DNA of 64,000 nt from Henriciella litoralis. GTDB lineage: Bacteria > Pseudomonadota > Alphaproteobacteria > Caulobacterales > Hyphomonadaceae. The stretch's first letter is position 1. Every line of letters starts with the position of its first letter. Location: NCBI RefSeq assembly GCF_002088935.1, contig NZ_NCSS01000006.1:2946407-3010406 (forward strand), in the 5' to 3' direction. Below, piece after piece: positions 36,072 through 45,748 of this stretch. The notes beneath the pieces are model-generated. The model was not told where the DNA came from. It saw nothing but the letters and a program-made list of their open reading frames with translations, and did not search any database. A program made the position numbers and the translations under genes.

Positions 36072-36674
36072 ATGCCAACTCAGCAGACCCATACCGACAG
36101 GATGAAAGCCCTCCAGGCCGAGCAGAAGAAGAAAACGTCCGAAGCCCGCGACCCGGGCCGTGGTCTCGTCCTGGTTCACACTGGCAATGGCAAGGGCAAG
36201 TCAAGCTCGGCTTTCGGTGTCATCATTCGTGCGCTCGGCTGGAAACAGAAAGTCGGTGTCGTCCAGTTCATCAAGGGAAAGTGGGTGACTGGCGAGAAGC
36301 AGTTCTTCATGAAGTTCGACGACCAGATCGACTGGCACACCATGGGTGAAGGCTTCACCTGGGACACCCAGGACCGGGACCGTGACGTCGCGGCCGCCGA
36401 ATCGGCTTTCGCCCGGGCCGCCGAAATGATGCAGAGCGGTGAGTATGATCTCATCGTGCTGGACGAGATAAATATCGCCCTGCGTTACGACTATCTCGAC
36501 ATCGACAAAGTGCTTGGGGCCCTGAAGGCCCGCTCCAATCGCACCAGCGTCATCCTTACGGGTCGCGATGCCAAGCCGGAGCTTTGCGATTATGCCGATC
36601 TCGTCAGCGAGATGACCGAGGTGAAGCACCCCTTCAAGGCAGGCATAAAGGCCCAGCGAGGTATTGATTTCTGA
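36072..36674 (+). CDS. cobO: Cob(I)yrinic acid a,c-diamide adenosyltransferase
   Basis: A 200-residue CobO/BtuR-type corrinoid adenosyltransferase. It attaches the 5'-deoxyadenosyl group to Co(I) corrinoids using ATP. ATG 36072 follows AAAGGA; an in-frame TTG at 36057 is rejected. The P-loop HTGNGKGKSSSAFG is near residue 40, and VLDEINIALRYDY near 135 is the Walker-B region. It is last in the cobT operon and supports adenosylation of imported corrinoids. Confidence 0.95.
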   Translation: MPTQQTHTDRMKALQAEQKKKTSEARDPGRGLVLVHTGNGKGKSSSAFGVIIRALGWKQKVGVVQFIKGKWVTGEKQFFMKFDDQIDWHTMGEGFTWDTQDRDRDVAAAESAFARAAEMMQSGEYDLIVLDEINIALRYDYLDIDKVLGALKARSNRTSVILTGRDAKPELCDYADLVSEMTEVKHPFKAGIKAQRGIDF

Positions 36675-36746
36675 AAGGCCACCCGCCGCCAGACACTCTC
36701 TGGAGCAAGGCACGGTTTTTCTGGAAAACCTCTCCTGGCGTGGCGA

Positions 36747-37388
36747 TCACTCGTCTTCGGCCTCGAAGACAAAAGTGAATGTGACGGGTGAGGCCGGCGT
36801 GATGGAGGGCAATCCAGCCACTTCGCGCAACCGCTCAAGCCCATTGTCCAGATTAAATTCGGCCACGTTCACCACCACGGGCTCTGCAGACGCTACCTCT
36901 ATGCGGGCGTCCCCAATCCGGGTGACGAAGACATCGGCATAGACCGGGGCCTCCACGCCGTGCAACGACAACTCGCCCGTGATCTCCGCCTTAGTGCGGC
37001 CACCGACCGGTAGATCGGCAAAAGCCTCCGGATCGACGGAGGCATTTATCGTGGCCACGGGATAGGTGCCGGTCTCAAAGAACATCTCTCGCATGCGCTC
37101 ATTGCGCAGGTCGATCTTGGTTTCGACCTTGTCGAGCGGGATATCTATCTCGGCTTCGCCGTCAGGTGAAATCTGTCCTGAAAGACCTGCAAAAGTATGG
37201 CTTTCAATCAATTCACCTGCCTTGATTGAAGCGAACGCAATGCTCGACCCTGCGGTATCGAGCGACCATGTCGCTGAAACTGGTCTGGCGTCGGCCTGTT
37301 GGGCGTTTCCAGCTTCCGGTGTTCCCTGTCCACAACTTGCCGCCATAAGAATGGCCGCGGCCAAACCTGTCATTGCTTTCGCTCGCAT
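36747..37388 (-). CDS. YceI-family lipoprotein
   Basis: A 213-residue YceI-like protein (lipocalin-like fold binding isoprenoid or amphipathic ligands). The signal peptide MRAKAMTGLAAAILMAASC carries a lipobox with Cys at residue 19. The YceI domain begins SATWSLDTAGSSIAFASIK and contains FAGLSGQISPDGEAEIDIPL and FFETGTYPVATI. It is transcribed away from the cobalamin riboswitch and its stop lies 72 bp past cobO, convergently. There is no obvious tie to cobalamin. Confidence 0.88.
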   Translation of the reverse strand: MRAKAMTGLAAAILMAASCGQGTPEAGNAQQADARPVSATWSLDTAGSSIAFASIKAGELIESHTFAGLSGQISPDGEAEIDIPLDKVETKIDLRNERMREMFFETGTYPVATINASVDPEAFADLPVGGRTKAEITGELSLHGVEAPVYADVFVTRIGDARIEVASAEPVVVNVAEFNLDNGLERLREVAGLPSITPASPVTFTFVFEAEDE

Positions 37389-37540
37389 ATCGTCAACCTA
37401 ACGCACTTGCTTTGAATTCCATCCGACTGTGAAGTGGGGGCTGCCCTCGTTCCGACCGCTTCACCACACGCAGCGTTGCACACTGACAGCGCCAACCGCA
37501 ACCCAATTGACAATCTCTCGCACTTGCAGCATCCAGCGCC

Positions 37541-37711
37541 TCAGATGGTGCTCCCTTAACAGGGGGCTAAGAGGGAAGCCGGTGTAAATCCGGTGCTGTA
37601 CCCGCAACTGTCAGCCAGGAGCTGATGGCCAACCAAGCCACTGGGGCACATGCCCTGGGAAGGCGGCCAAAGGCATTGATCGGCGAGCCAGGAGACCTGC
37701 CATCGCGTCGT
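37541..37711 (+). ncRNA. Cobalamin (AdoCbl) riboswitch
   Basis: The leader of btuB has the conserved cobalamin-aptamer blocks in order: GGGAAGCCGGTGTAAATCCG (37573 on), CCCGCAACTGT, GCCACTG (37638-37644) and GGGAAGG, then GCCAGGAGACCTGCC (37686-37700). It ends about 180 bp before the btuB ATG, leaving room for the expression platform. It should repress btuB and the downstream import/assembly operon when cobalamin is plentiful. The remainder of the 37389-37888 space shows no gene. Confidence 0.95.
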
Positions 37712-37888
37712 TCGTCCGGAGACCGGGATAAGTTCTCTGAGGGCGGGAAGGCTGATGCCTCTCCTTTTGTAACGACACCCTGAAAACAGGCTGGCCGCCC
37801 GCATGAGCCATAGGCTCATGGGTCAGATATTGTCGTTATGAATTGCACCTGTCTTCACGGGCGGCGCGGTGCTGTGAGAGGAATACCC

Positions 37889-39733
37889 ATGTATAAGACG
37901 GCTCTGCTCAGCGCGGCGGCCATCGGCATTGCTATGCCGGGTTTCGCGCAACAATCGGATACTGAAGAAAACAAGCTAGCTCCGATCATTGTCGAAGGCT
38001 CACGCCTCGACCAGACAGCCACAGAAGTCGGGTCCAGCGTCAGCATCATCTCTGCTGAAGATCTTGAAAAGCTCGACCTCGACTTCGCACTCGACGCAGT
38101 GGCCACAGCGCCCGGCGTCACGATAAATCAGAACGGCACCTTTGGCGGTTCAGCGAGCGTCCGCATCCGTGGGGCCTCGTCAGGGCAGACACTTGTCCTC
38201 ATAGACGGCGTCCCGGTTGGCGATCCTTCGACGACAGATGGCAGCTTCAACTTCGCCTATCTCGACACCGCGAATATTGATCGGATCGAGGTTCTGAAAG
38301 GGCCGCAGTCGACGCTCTGGGGCTCAGACGCCATTGGCGGCGTGGTTTCCATCACGACTAAACAGCCCGACGATGGTTTCGGTGGCATGGCATTCGCCGA
38401 ATACGGCTCGTTCAACACGCTGCGTGGCGGCGCTTCCGTGGAAGGCGCAAATGAGACCGGCGATTTCCGGCTGTCCGCGTCTGGCATTTCGACCGACGGC
38501 ATCTCCAAGGCCGACGAAGAGAATGGCAACACGGAAGATGACGCTTACGAGTCGACCACCCTGTCTGCAAGGGGCGGGCTAAACCTGCCAGGCGATGCGC
38601 GGCTGCAGGCAAGTGTTCTCTATAACGATGCCGAGTCCGAGTATGACAGCTTCAACGGCGCGGCTCAGGGAAGCGTCGCCGATGGCGATGAAGTCACGCA
38701 GAATGAGACTTTGTCCGGTAATGTATCGCTGGAAGTGCCGCTGCTCGACGATCGTCTGGATAACCTGTTCCTCGTCGGCTACTCCGATATCACCCGCGAG
38801 AACTTCACGAATGGGGCGCAAAGCTATTTCGCTGAGGGCGACCGGGCGATCTTCCGGTATCAGGGCACGTTCGAGATCAACGACATGAACACGTTGTCGG
38901 TCGGCGCTGAGCGAGAAGAAACCTCAGCCAATGGCGAGGACGCTGATACAGACAGCCTGTTCGCCCTGTATGAATTCAAGCCTGTCGACTCTCTGACGCT
39001 GACAGCGGGCGTTCGCAATGATGATGACAGCCGCTTCGGATCTGAGACGACATCCCGCTTGGCAGCGGCTTGGAATCCGACCGAACAGGTTACCATTCGC
39101 TCAAGCTGGGGGCAGGGCTTCAAGGCGCCCAGCATCTTCCAGTCCACGTATATCTGTACGTTCTGCGGCCTGACTGAGCCCAATGCCGACCTAAAGCCCG
39201 AAACATCCGAAGCCTTCGACATCGGCGTGGAATGGCGTTCGGTCGATGGACGGGCCGAAGCCGGCATCACCTACTTCGATCAGGACACGGAGAACCAGAT
39301 CGATTTCTCCTACACGGCTGGTTATGACAACATCGCCTTGGTCGAGAGCAAGGGCGTGGAGTTGTTTGGCGGCTATGTCCTGAATGACTGGCTCAGCGTG
39401 AACGGCAACTACACATACATCGATGCCGAAGACGGCGACGGTAATGAGCTGGCCCGCCTGCCGCAACATTCTGGCAATGTTTCGCTCGCTGTCGATCCGG
39501 AAGGCCCGTTCTCCGGGGCGGTGCTGGTTCGCTACAATGGCGATGAAGCCAATACAAACGGCACGACACTGGACGGCTGGACCCGTGTCGACCTGACAGG
39601 GCGCTACGAACTCAATGAAAGCGTCGAGCTCTATGGCCGCGTCGAGAATCTGTTCGACGAGGATTATCAGCAGATCCTTGGCTACGGCACGCCCGGCCTT
39701 TCAGGCTCGGTCGGCCTGCGGCTGCGGTACTAG
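37889..39733 (+). CDS. btuB: TonB-dependent vitamin B12 receptor BtuB
   Basis: A 614-residue outer-membrane receptor, the size of BtuB. ATG 37889 follows GAGGAA; the signal peptide is MYKTALLSAAAIGIAMPGFA. It has the TonB box (APIIVEGSRLDQ), the plug SGQTLVLIDGVPVGDPST with LKGPQSTLWGSDAIGGVVS, and a shorter barrel than the other TonB receptors here. The riboswitch in front and btuFCD behind identify the ligand as a corrinoid. Confidence 0.95.
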   Translation: MYKTALLSAAAIGIAMPGFAQQSDTEENKLAPIIVEGSRLDQTATEVGSSVSIISAEDLEKLDLDFALDAVATAPGVTINQNGTFGGSASVRIRGASSGQTLVLIDGVPVGDPSTTDGSFNFAYLDTANIDRIEVLKGPQSTLWGSDAIGGVVSITTKQPDDGFGGMAFAEYGSFNTLRGGASVEGANETGDFRLSASGISTDGISKADEENGNTEDDAYESTTLSARGGLNLPGDARLQASVLYNDAESEYDSFNGAAQGSVADGDEVTQNETLSGNVSLEVPLLDDRLDNLFLVGYSDITRENFTNGAQSYFAEGDRAIFRYQGTFEINDMNTLSVGAEREETSANGEDADTDSLFALYEFKPVDSLTLTAGVRNDDDSRFGSETTSRLAAAWNPTEQVTIRSSWGQGFKAPSIFQSTYICTFCGLTEPNADLKPETSEAFDIGVEWRSVDGRAEAGITYFDQDTENQIDFSYTAGYDNIALVESKGVELFGGYVLNDWLSVNGNYTYIDAEDGDGNELARLPQHSGNVSLAVDPEGPFSGAVLVRYNGDEANTNGTTLDGWTRVDLTGRYELNESVELYGRVENLFDEDYQQILGYGTPGLSGSVGLRLRY

Positions 39734-39742
39734 GTGCAGTTC

Positions 39743-40588
39743 ATGTCGAGACTGGCGATCCTTTCTTTCATCGGGTTCGGACTTGCTGCCTGCGGTGATC
39801 CTCCCACGCCGCAGGTCAAAGATGGCGACCGCCCGATGCGGATCGTCAGTCTCGATTATTGCGCCGACCAATATGTCCTGAAACTTGCCGACGAGGAGCA
39901 GGTTCTCGCGATCTCTCCCGATGCCGTGAAGGACTTTTCCTACATGCGCGAAGAAGCGGTGGGCGTTCCAACCGTGCGGCCCATCGCGGAGGACGTTCTT
40001 ATCCTGAAACCCGATCTGGTCGTTCGTGCCTATGGCGGTGGACCGAATGCTGAAGCTTTCTTTGAACGCGCTGGCGTCCCGGTTCTGACTGTAGGTTGGA
40101 CGTCGAATGTCGACAGTGAGGAAGTCGGCTCCATACCGAATCTGATCCAGCACATGGCCGATGGCCTTGGCCAGAGCGAACGCGGCCGCCAACTCGTAAC
40201 TGACTTCAGGGCGCGTCTTGCTGCAATCGACAAGCGAACCAACGGCGAAACGGCGCTCTATCTCACGCCTGCCGGTGTCACGACGGGGCCCGGCGCCATG
40301 GTGCACGAAATGCTGGTCTCAGCCGGCTTCGAGAATTTTGAGGAGCAGCCCGGCTGGCGCTCCATTCCGCTCGAACGGCTGGCCTATGAGCGGCCGGACG
40401 TGATCGCAGCCGCCTTTTTCGAGCAGAAGACAAACCATCCCGATTCCTGGAGTCCGATGAAGCACCCGGTTGCAGAACGTCAGATGGACGAATTGACCGT
40501 CGTCCCGCTCAAAGGTGCATGGACGGCCTGTGGCGGCTGGTTCATCCTCGATGCCATCGAAGCGCTCGCCGAGGGAGGCGCATCGTGA
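39743..40588 (+). CDS. btuF: Cobalamin ABC transporter substrate-binding lipoprotein
   Basis: A 281-residue binding protein. ATG 39743 gives a lipobox (FGLAAC, Cys17); a GTG at 39734, touching the btuB stop, is also possible. The periplasmic-binding fold shows RIVSLDYCADQYVLKLA at the start and PTVRPIAEDVLILKPDLVV, as in helical-backbone metal/corrinoid binding proteins. It passes corrinoid from BtuB to BtuCD. The stop overlaps btuC by 4 bp (GTGA). Confidence 0.9.
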   Translation: MSRLAILSFIGFGLAACGDPPTPQVKDGDRPMRIVSLDYCADQYVLKLADEEQVLAISPDAVKDFSYMREEAVGVPTVRPIAEDVLILKPDLVVRAYGGGPNAEAFFERAGVPVLTVGWTSNVDSEEVGSIPNLIQHMADGLGQSERGRQLVTDFRARLAAIDKRTNGETALYLTPAGVTTGPGAMVHEMLVSAGFENFEEQPGWRSIPLERLAYERPDVIAAAFFEQKTNHPDSWSPMKHPVAERQMDELTVVPLKGAWTACGGWFILDAIEALAEGGAS

Positions 40589-41574
40589 TCCAGCGTTTCC
40601 TCGTTCCGGGACTGGTTGCTGCCTCGCTCCTCGCCGTCTTTGTGGCCTGCCTGCTGGGTTCCACGCCGCTGCCTGCGGAGCGTGTTCTTGCCGCTTTCGT
40701 TGGCGGAGCGGAGATTGGCGACCGCCTCGTCGTCTGGCAGATTCGTCTGCCGAGAGCGATCGCGGCCTTCATAACCGGCGCCGCGCTGGGGATTAGCGGC
40801 GCCGCCCTGCAGGGGCTGCTTCGAAATCCGCTGGCTGAGCCGGGCGTGCTGGGCGTGTCCGCCTCTGCGTCCCTGTTTGCGACATTCTCCCTCTATTACG
40901 GGTTGGCTGTGCTGTCGCCCTGGGTCCTGCCGATTTCTGCGATTGCAGGCGCGCTCGCCGCAACGGCCTTGATTGCCCTTGCCGCAATCCGGACCCGCTC
41001 AGTCGTTACTCTTATTCTGATCGGTGTCGGCCTCTCCAGCTTCGCCGGCGCGGCGATGAGCTTGCTTATGAACCTCGCGCCCAACCCCTTCTCCCTGTCG
41101 GACATGATCAACTGGATGCTGGGCTCGGTCGCCAATCGCAGCTTTGAGGAAGTGGGGTTCGCAGCCCCTTTCCTGATCGTTGGGGCGGCGATCCTGCTCG
41201 CCTCACGCCGCGGCCTCTCCGCGCTGACACTTGGTGAGGAAGCAGCCAGCGGGGTGGGCCTGAACCTGCGAAATCAGCGTATCCTGACCGTTCTGGGCGC
41301 GGGGCTGGCGACCGGCGGCGCGGTCGCCCTGGCCGGCGCGATTGGATTTATTGGCATTGTCGCGCCGCACATCATCCGGCCCTTTGTGAAGCATGACCCG
41401 GCCCGCTCGCTCATCCCTTCCGCCTTGCTGGCCGGGCTTATCCTTGTGCTCGCCGATATTGGTGTCCGCTTGTTGCCGACCTCCAACGAGCTGAAACTCG
41501 GCGTGGTTGCGGCCCTGATCGGGGCGCCGGCTTTTGTCTGGATTGCAATGCAGAGGCGCGCGCTCAATGGCTGA
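40585..41574 (+). CDS. btuC: Cobalamin ABC transporter permease
   Basis: A 329-residue FecCD-type permease with about ten transmembrane helices. GTG 40585 overlaps the btuF stop. The family hallmarks WQIRLPRAIAAFITGAALG, LQGLLRNPLAEPGVLGVSA and GAIGFIGIVAPHIIRPFV (coupling helix) are complete. Position between the binding protein and the ATPase fixes the role as corrinoid import. Confidence 0.93.
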   Translation: MIQRFLVPGLVAASLLAVFVACLLGSTPLPAERVLAAFVGGAEIGDRLVVWQIRLPRAIAAFITGAALGISGAALQGLLRNPLAEPGVLGVSASASLFATFSLYYGLAVLSPWVLPISAIAGALAATALIALAAIRTRSVVTLILIGVGLSSFAGAAMSLLMNLAPNPFSLSDMINWMLGSVANRSFEEVGFAAPFLIVGAAILLASRRGLSALTLGEEAASGVGLNLRNQRILTVLGAGLATGGAVALAGAIGFIGIVAPHIIRPFVKHDPARSLIPSALLAGLILVLADIGVRLLPTSNELKLGVVAALIGAPAFVWIAMQRRALNG

Positions 41575-42328
41575 ACTCGTCACTCGAAATCTGACCGTCA
41601 TGGCCGGCAAGGCCACGCTTGTCCGCGAGGCCAATCTATCGCTTGCGAAGGGAGAGCTCGTCGCGTTGCTAGGGCCCAACGGTGCTGGCAAGACAAGTTT
41701 GCTGCGTTCAGCACTCGGGATCGAGACGCGAGCGGGTGGTGAAGCGCACCTGGACGGTACGGACAGCGAACGCCTTTCTCCGATGCAGCGCGCGCGCAAG
41801 GTCGCCTATCTGCCTCAACAGCGCCCCCTCGCCTGGCCGAATACGGTCCGCGATGTCGTTGCCCTTGGGCGTTTCGCCTATGGCGCAGCCCCCGGCCGGC
41901 TGAACGCAGCTGATGCGGATGCCGTCAACCGTGCGATCGACATCTGCGACCTCGGTGCTTTTGCCGAGCGCCAGACCAATACGCTGTCTGGTGGTGAGCT
42001 GGCCCGGGTTCACTGCGCGCGCGCCTTTGCCGCCGAGGCGCCGCTTCTGGTCGCTGATGAGCCGGTGGCCGCACTCGATCCTCGCCACCAGTTCAGGATC
42101 ATGGATATGGTGCGCCAGTTCGTCGACAATGGCGGCGGCGCACTCGTCGTGTTGCACGACATTCCGCTGGCGGCACGATATGCAGACCGGATGGTCTGGA
42201 TGAAGCAAGCGGAAATCGTGGCGGACGGCTCACCAGAGGAAACGCTGACAGCTGAGCGCATGGCTGAAGTCTATGGTGTGCGAGCTCGGATAGATGGGCG
42301 GTCGGTGGAGATCGAAGGCACCATATGA
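41567..42328 (+). CDS. btuD: Cobalamin ABC transporter ATP-binding protein
   Basis: A 253-residue ABC ATPase. ATG 41567 overlaps btuC by 8 bp. Walker A is GPNGAGKTS near residue 38, the signature is TLSGGELARVHCARAF, Walker B is LLVADEPVAALDP, and the switch His lies in VVLHDIPLAARYAD. It drives the BtuC permease. The 4-bp overlap with cobQ couples import to cobalamin assembly. Confidence 0.93.
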   Translation: MAELVTRNLTVMAGKATLVREANLSLAKGELVALLGPNGAGKTSLLRSALGIETRAGGEAHLDGTDSERLSPMQRARKVAYLPQQRPLAWPNTVRDVVALGRFAYGAAPGRLNAADADAVNRAIDICDLGAFAERQTNTLSGGELARVHCARAFAAEAPLLVADEPVAALDPRHQFRIMDMVRQFVDNGGGALVVLHDIPLAARYADRMVWMKQAEIVADGSPEETLTAERMAEVYGVRARIDGRSVEIEGTI

Positions 42329-43812
42329 CGGCAAAAGTCTTGATGCTCCAGGGCACCGGTTCTGATGTCGGCAAGTCGATCCTTACAGCCGCGCTATGCC
42401 GAATCGCCAAGCGCCATGGCCTCAGCGTTGCCCCGTTCAAGCCGCAGAACATGTCCAACAATGCGGCCGCCTGCGCATTCGGCGGCGAGATTGGCCGCGC
42501 CCAGGCGCTCCAGGCACTTGCTTGTGGCCTCGACCCGCATGTCGATTTCAATCCGGTTCTGCTCAAGCCCGAGACGGACAGACGCGCGCAGCTCGTCGTG
42601 CATGGTAAGGCCATCGCGGCGATGGACGCTGCCCATTATATGGCGCACCGCGGCGACCTGATGGATCGGGTTATGGAAAGCTTTGAGCGACTCACGGCTG
42701 CCCATGACCTTGTGATTGTTGAAGGGGCTGGGAGCCCTGCGGAGGTAAATCTGCGTGCGCGCGACATTGCCAATATGGGGTTTGCCCGTCGAGCGGGCGT
42801 CCCTGTCTGCCTCATCGGCGATATCGACAAGGGCGGTGTCATTGCGAGCCTCGTCGGTACGAAAGTCGTGCTGGACCCGGCCGATGCTGCCATGATCACA
42901 GGTTTTCTGGTCAACAAGTTCAGGGGCGACCCAGAGCTTTTCGAGGATGGCGTTCAGGCGATCGAGGAGAAGACCGGTTGGCCCTGTTTTGGCGTGATCC
43001 CATGGCTGAGCGCCACGGCTCACCTTCCAGCAGAAGATGCCGTCGCACTGGAGCAGGCTGTCAGGACCTCGGGCGGCAAACTGAAAATCGCCGCGCCGAT
43101 GCTGTCGCGCATGGCGAATTTCGACGATGCCGATCCTCTTAGGCAGGAAGCCGGGGTGGAGTTCGAATGGGTGCGGCCAGGCAAACCGATTCCTCGCGAC
43201 GTCGACATCATTATCCTGTTCGGCACGAAGTCCACACTTGGTGATCTCGCCTTTCTGCGTGAGCAGGGCTGGGACCACGACATCATCGCCCACGCCCGTG
43301 CCGGCGGCCGTGTGCTGGGTATTTGCGGTGGTTATCAAATGCTCGGCAACCATATTGCCGACCCGAACGGCGTAGATGGTGAAACCGGAGAGGCGCCCGG
43401 TCTTGGCTTGCTTGACGTCGAAACGAGGATGACGAGTCACAAACAGGTCGCGCCCGCGACCGCTCGTTGCGCTCAAACCTCGGCGCCAGTGAATGGCTAC
43501 GAAATCCACACCGGGCAAACAAGCGGTCCGGATACGGGACGCCCCATGTTCGACCTGTCAGGCGCGCCCGATGGTGCGCGGTCGGCGACTGGGCACATCG
43601 AGGGCACCTATCTGCATGGTGCTTTCTCGAGCGATGTTTTTCGCCGCGAATGGCTGGGGCGCGCTGACGGCATAGCCGATGCCGGGTTCAGCTATGCGGC
43701 GTCTATTGAGGGCGCACTCGACGAGCTGGCAGATGGGGTTGAAGCGAGCGTTGACACTGACGGTATCTTTGCGATGGCCCAGCAGCCGGGCTGGCGACCG
43801 GCGTCAGCGTGA
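42325..43812 (+). CDS. cobQ: Adenosylcobyric acid synthase
   Basis: A 495-residue CobQ of normal length. It amidates side chains b, d, e and g of adenosylcobyrinic acid a,c-diamide with glutamine and ATP. The N-terminal synthetase domain has LQGTGSDVGKSILTAALCR and FKPQNMSNNAA; the C-terminal class I glutaminase carries the nucleophile in GICGGYQMLG and the histidine in GHIEGTYLHG. No gene making its substrate is in this window, so either ring synthesis is elsewhere or CobQ serves imported incomplete corrinoids. Confidence 0.95.
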   Translation: MTAKVLMLQGTGSDVGKSILTAALCRIAKRHGLSVAPFKPQNMSNNAAACAFGGEIGRAQALQALACGLDPHVDFNPVLLKPETDRRAQLVVHGKAIAAMDAAHYMAHRGDLMDRVMESFERLTAAHDLVIVEGAGSPAEVNLRARDIANMGFARRAGVPVCLIGDIDKGGVIASLVGTKVVLDPADAAMITGFLVNKFRGDPELFEDGVQAIEEKTGWPCFGVIPWLSATAHLPAEDAVALEQAVRTSGGKLKIAAPMLSRMANFDDADPLRQEAGVEFEWVRPGKPIPRDVDIIILFGTKSTLGDLAFLREQGWDHDIIAHARAGGRVLGICGGYQMLGNHIADPNGVDGETGEAPGLGLLDVETRMTSHKQVAPATARCAQTSAPVNGYEIHTGQTSGPDTGRPMFDLSGAPDGARSATGHIEGTYLHGAFSSDVFRREWLGRADGIADAGFSYAASIEGALDELADGVEASVDTDGIFAMAQQPGWRPASA

Positions 43813-44759
43813 CGGCCGCGCTGCTCATGCTGGCTGCCTGGGCAATCGAGGCAGCTTTTGGCTGGCCAGGCTGGCTCTACCGGCGCGTGCGCCACCCGGT
43901 TGTCTGGTTTGGTGCGCTGATTGGCTGGTTCGAAAGGGGCCTCAACAGGCCGGGCTTTCCGCATTGGGTCCGGTACTTATGTGGCGCGCTGGCCAGCCTG
44001 TTGGCTATAGCGCTTGCCACAGCATTGGCTCTTCTGGTTGCGCATGCCCTTTCTGACAGCTGGATGGGTTTCGCGATTCAGGCAGCGATTGCGTCCAGTC
44101 TGCTCGCGTCTCGTAGCCTCTACCAGCATGTCGCAAGTGTCGCGGCGCCGCTGTTAGCCAGCGACCTGTGCGCGGCGCGAAAGGCGGTGTCGCTCATCGT
44201 GGGCCGCGATCCTGCGCAACTGGATAAGGCAGGCATTGCGCGCGCCTCGATTGAAAGCCTTGCCGAGAATGCGTCTGATGGTGTCATCGCCCCGCTGTTC
44301 TGGGGCGCGATCTTCGGCCTTCCGGGCATTGCCGCCTACAAAGCCATAAACACTCTGGATTCGGTCATCGGTCATCGAAACGAGCGTCACGCAGCCTTTG
44401 GGGGCTTTGCCGCACGCCTCGACGATGTCGCCAACATCGTACCTGCGCGATTGACAGGGCTACTCATTGGCATCGCCTCAGCAGAGCTTTCAGCGCACCG
44501 TATCATGGTTCGAGATGCCAAGAGACATCGCTCCCCAAATGCTGGCTGGCCGGAAGCGGCGATGGCGGGCGCTCTTGGGGTTCGTCTTTCAGGTCCGCGT
44601 CTCTACGGCGACAGGCGCAGCGAAGAGCCGTGGCTCAATCCAGATGCGCGTGACCCCGGTAGCGTAGATATTAGGCGAGCGTTACGCCTCTACATCCTCG
44701 CACTGATGGGGGCTGCGCTGCTGTTGACTGGCTTTGCCCTGATGCAGGAGGGCTTGTGA
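43809..44759 (+). CDS. cbiB: Adenosylcobinamide-phosphate synthase (CbiB/CobD type)
   Basis: A 316-residue membrane enzyme that attaches aminopropanol phosphate to cobyric acid. GTG 43809 overlaps the cobQ stop. Family motifs seen are RVRHPVVWFGALIGWFE, RASIESLAENASDGVIAPLF and NTLDSVIGHRNERHAAFG, then DDVANIVPARLTG. Four or five membrane helices are present. It overlaps the next gene by 4 bp. Confidence 0.94.
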   Translation: MTAALLMLAAWAIEAAFGWPGWLYRRVRHPVVWFGALIGWFERGLNRPGFPHWVRYLCGALASLLAIALATALALLVAHALSDSWMGFAIQAAIASSLLASRSLYQHVASVAAPLLASDLCAARKAVSLIVGRDPAQLDKAGIARASIESLAENASDGVIAPLFWGAIFGLPGIAAYKAINTLDSVIGHRNERHAAFGGFAARLDDVANIVPARLTGLLIGIASAELSAHRIMVRDAKRHRSPNAGWPEAAMAGALGVRLSGPRLYGDRRSEEPWLNPDARDPGSVDIRRALRLYILALMGAALLLTGFALMQEGL

Positions 44760-45748
44760 CACAGGATCTACTCCACGGCGGCGCGCTTGACCGGATGCGC
44801 GCGGCCTTCCCAAATGCGCCCGAGCCATGGATCGACCTGTCGACCGGGATCAACCCCTGGGCCTATCCGATTGGCGCCATTCCGAACGCGTCCTTTCGCC
44901 ACCTGCCAACCCACGACGCCTATGAGGCATGCCGCCATGCCATCGCTGGAAGCCTGCAGGCGCCAGCAGAGAGTTTCGTGCTTGCTCCGGGCAGCGAACT
45001 GTTGATCCGCCTGCTGCCGCTTCTGATCAGTCCGAAGACAATAGCCATCCTGTCTCCAACCTATGGCGATCATGTAGCTGCATGGCGCCGGGCCGATATC
45101 GAGGTTATCGAAACCTCCGATCCACTACACATAGGCGGCCAGGTCGATGCCATTGTTATCTGCAATCCCAACAATCCGGATGGGCGCCACTTCGAGCCCG
45201 ACGTCCTGTTGAAGACAGCTGGCAATCTAGCTGATCGGGGCGGATGGCTTATCGTCGACGAAGCCTATGCCGATCTTGAGCCCGGCTTGAGCCTCGCGCC
45301 TTCTGGTGGGGCAGACGGGCTGATCATCTTGCGCTCCTTCGGCAAGTTCTTCGGCTTGGCAGGCCTTCGGCTCGGGGCGGTATTGGCGCCTGAACCTGTT
45401 CGCGCAGCAATGCGAAATCTGCTCGGCATTTGGCCAGTATCGGGTCCAGCTCTCCACATCGGCGCTCAAGCCTGCAACGACCAGGCCTGGCAAGACGGCA
45501 CCCGTCACAAACTTGCCGAAGCCAGGTGGCGTCTGGACACCATTCTTCGATCACGAGACATCAAGGTCGTCGGCGGAACGGACCTCTTTCGTCTTGTCGA
45601 GACAGACAATGCGAGCGCCTTTTGGGAAAAGCTTGCCCAGGCGGGGATCTATGTGCGCCGGTTCGCCTGGACTGACCGGCTCGTCCGGATCGGTCTTCCA
45701 GAGAACGCAGAGTCCGAAGACCGCCTGGTGGCCGCTCTCAGCCCTTGA
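44756..45748 (+). CDS. cobC: Threonine-phosphate decarboxylase (PLP-dependent)
   Basis: A 330-residue fold-type I aminotransferase-like enzyme that makes (R)-1-aminopropan-2-yl phosphate for CbiB. GTG 44756 overlaps the cbiB stop. It opens with LLHGGALDRMRAAFP and WIDLSTGINPW, characteristic of this family, has VICNPNNPDGR and IVDEAYADLEPG, and the PLP lysine lies in LRSFGKFFGLAGLRLG. It ends 11 bp inside the convergent cobU gene. Confidence 0.93.
   Translation: MTQDLLHGGALDRMRAAFPNAPEPWIDLSTGINPWAYPIGAIPNASFRHLPTHDAYEACRHAIAGSLQAPAESFVLAPGSELLIRLLPLLISPKTIAILSPTYGDHVAAWRRADIEVIETSDPLHIGGQVDAIVICNPNNPDGRHFEPDVLLKTAGNLADRGGWLIVDEAYADLEPGLSLAPSGGADGLIILRSFGKFFGLAGLRLGAVLAPEPVRAAMRNLLGIWPVSGPALHIGAQACNDQAWQDGTRHKLAEARWRLDTILRSRDIKVVGGTDLFRLVETDNASAFWEKLAQAGIYVRRFAWTDRLVRIGLPENAESEDRLVAALSP

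Noticed and set aside
42394..43518. 374-codon minus-strand ORF
   Set aside because: Antisense to cobQ, whose synthetase and glutaminase motifs are complete.
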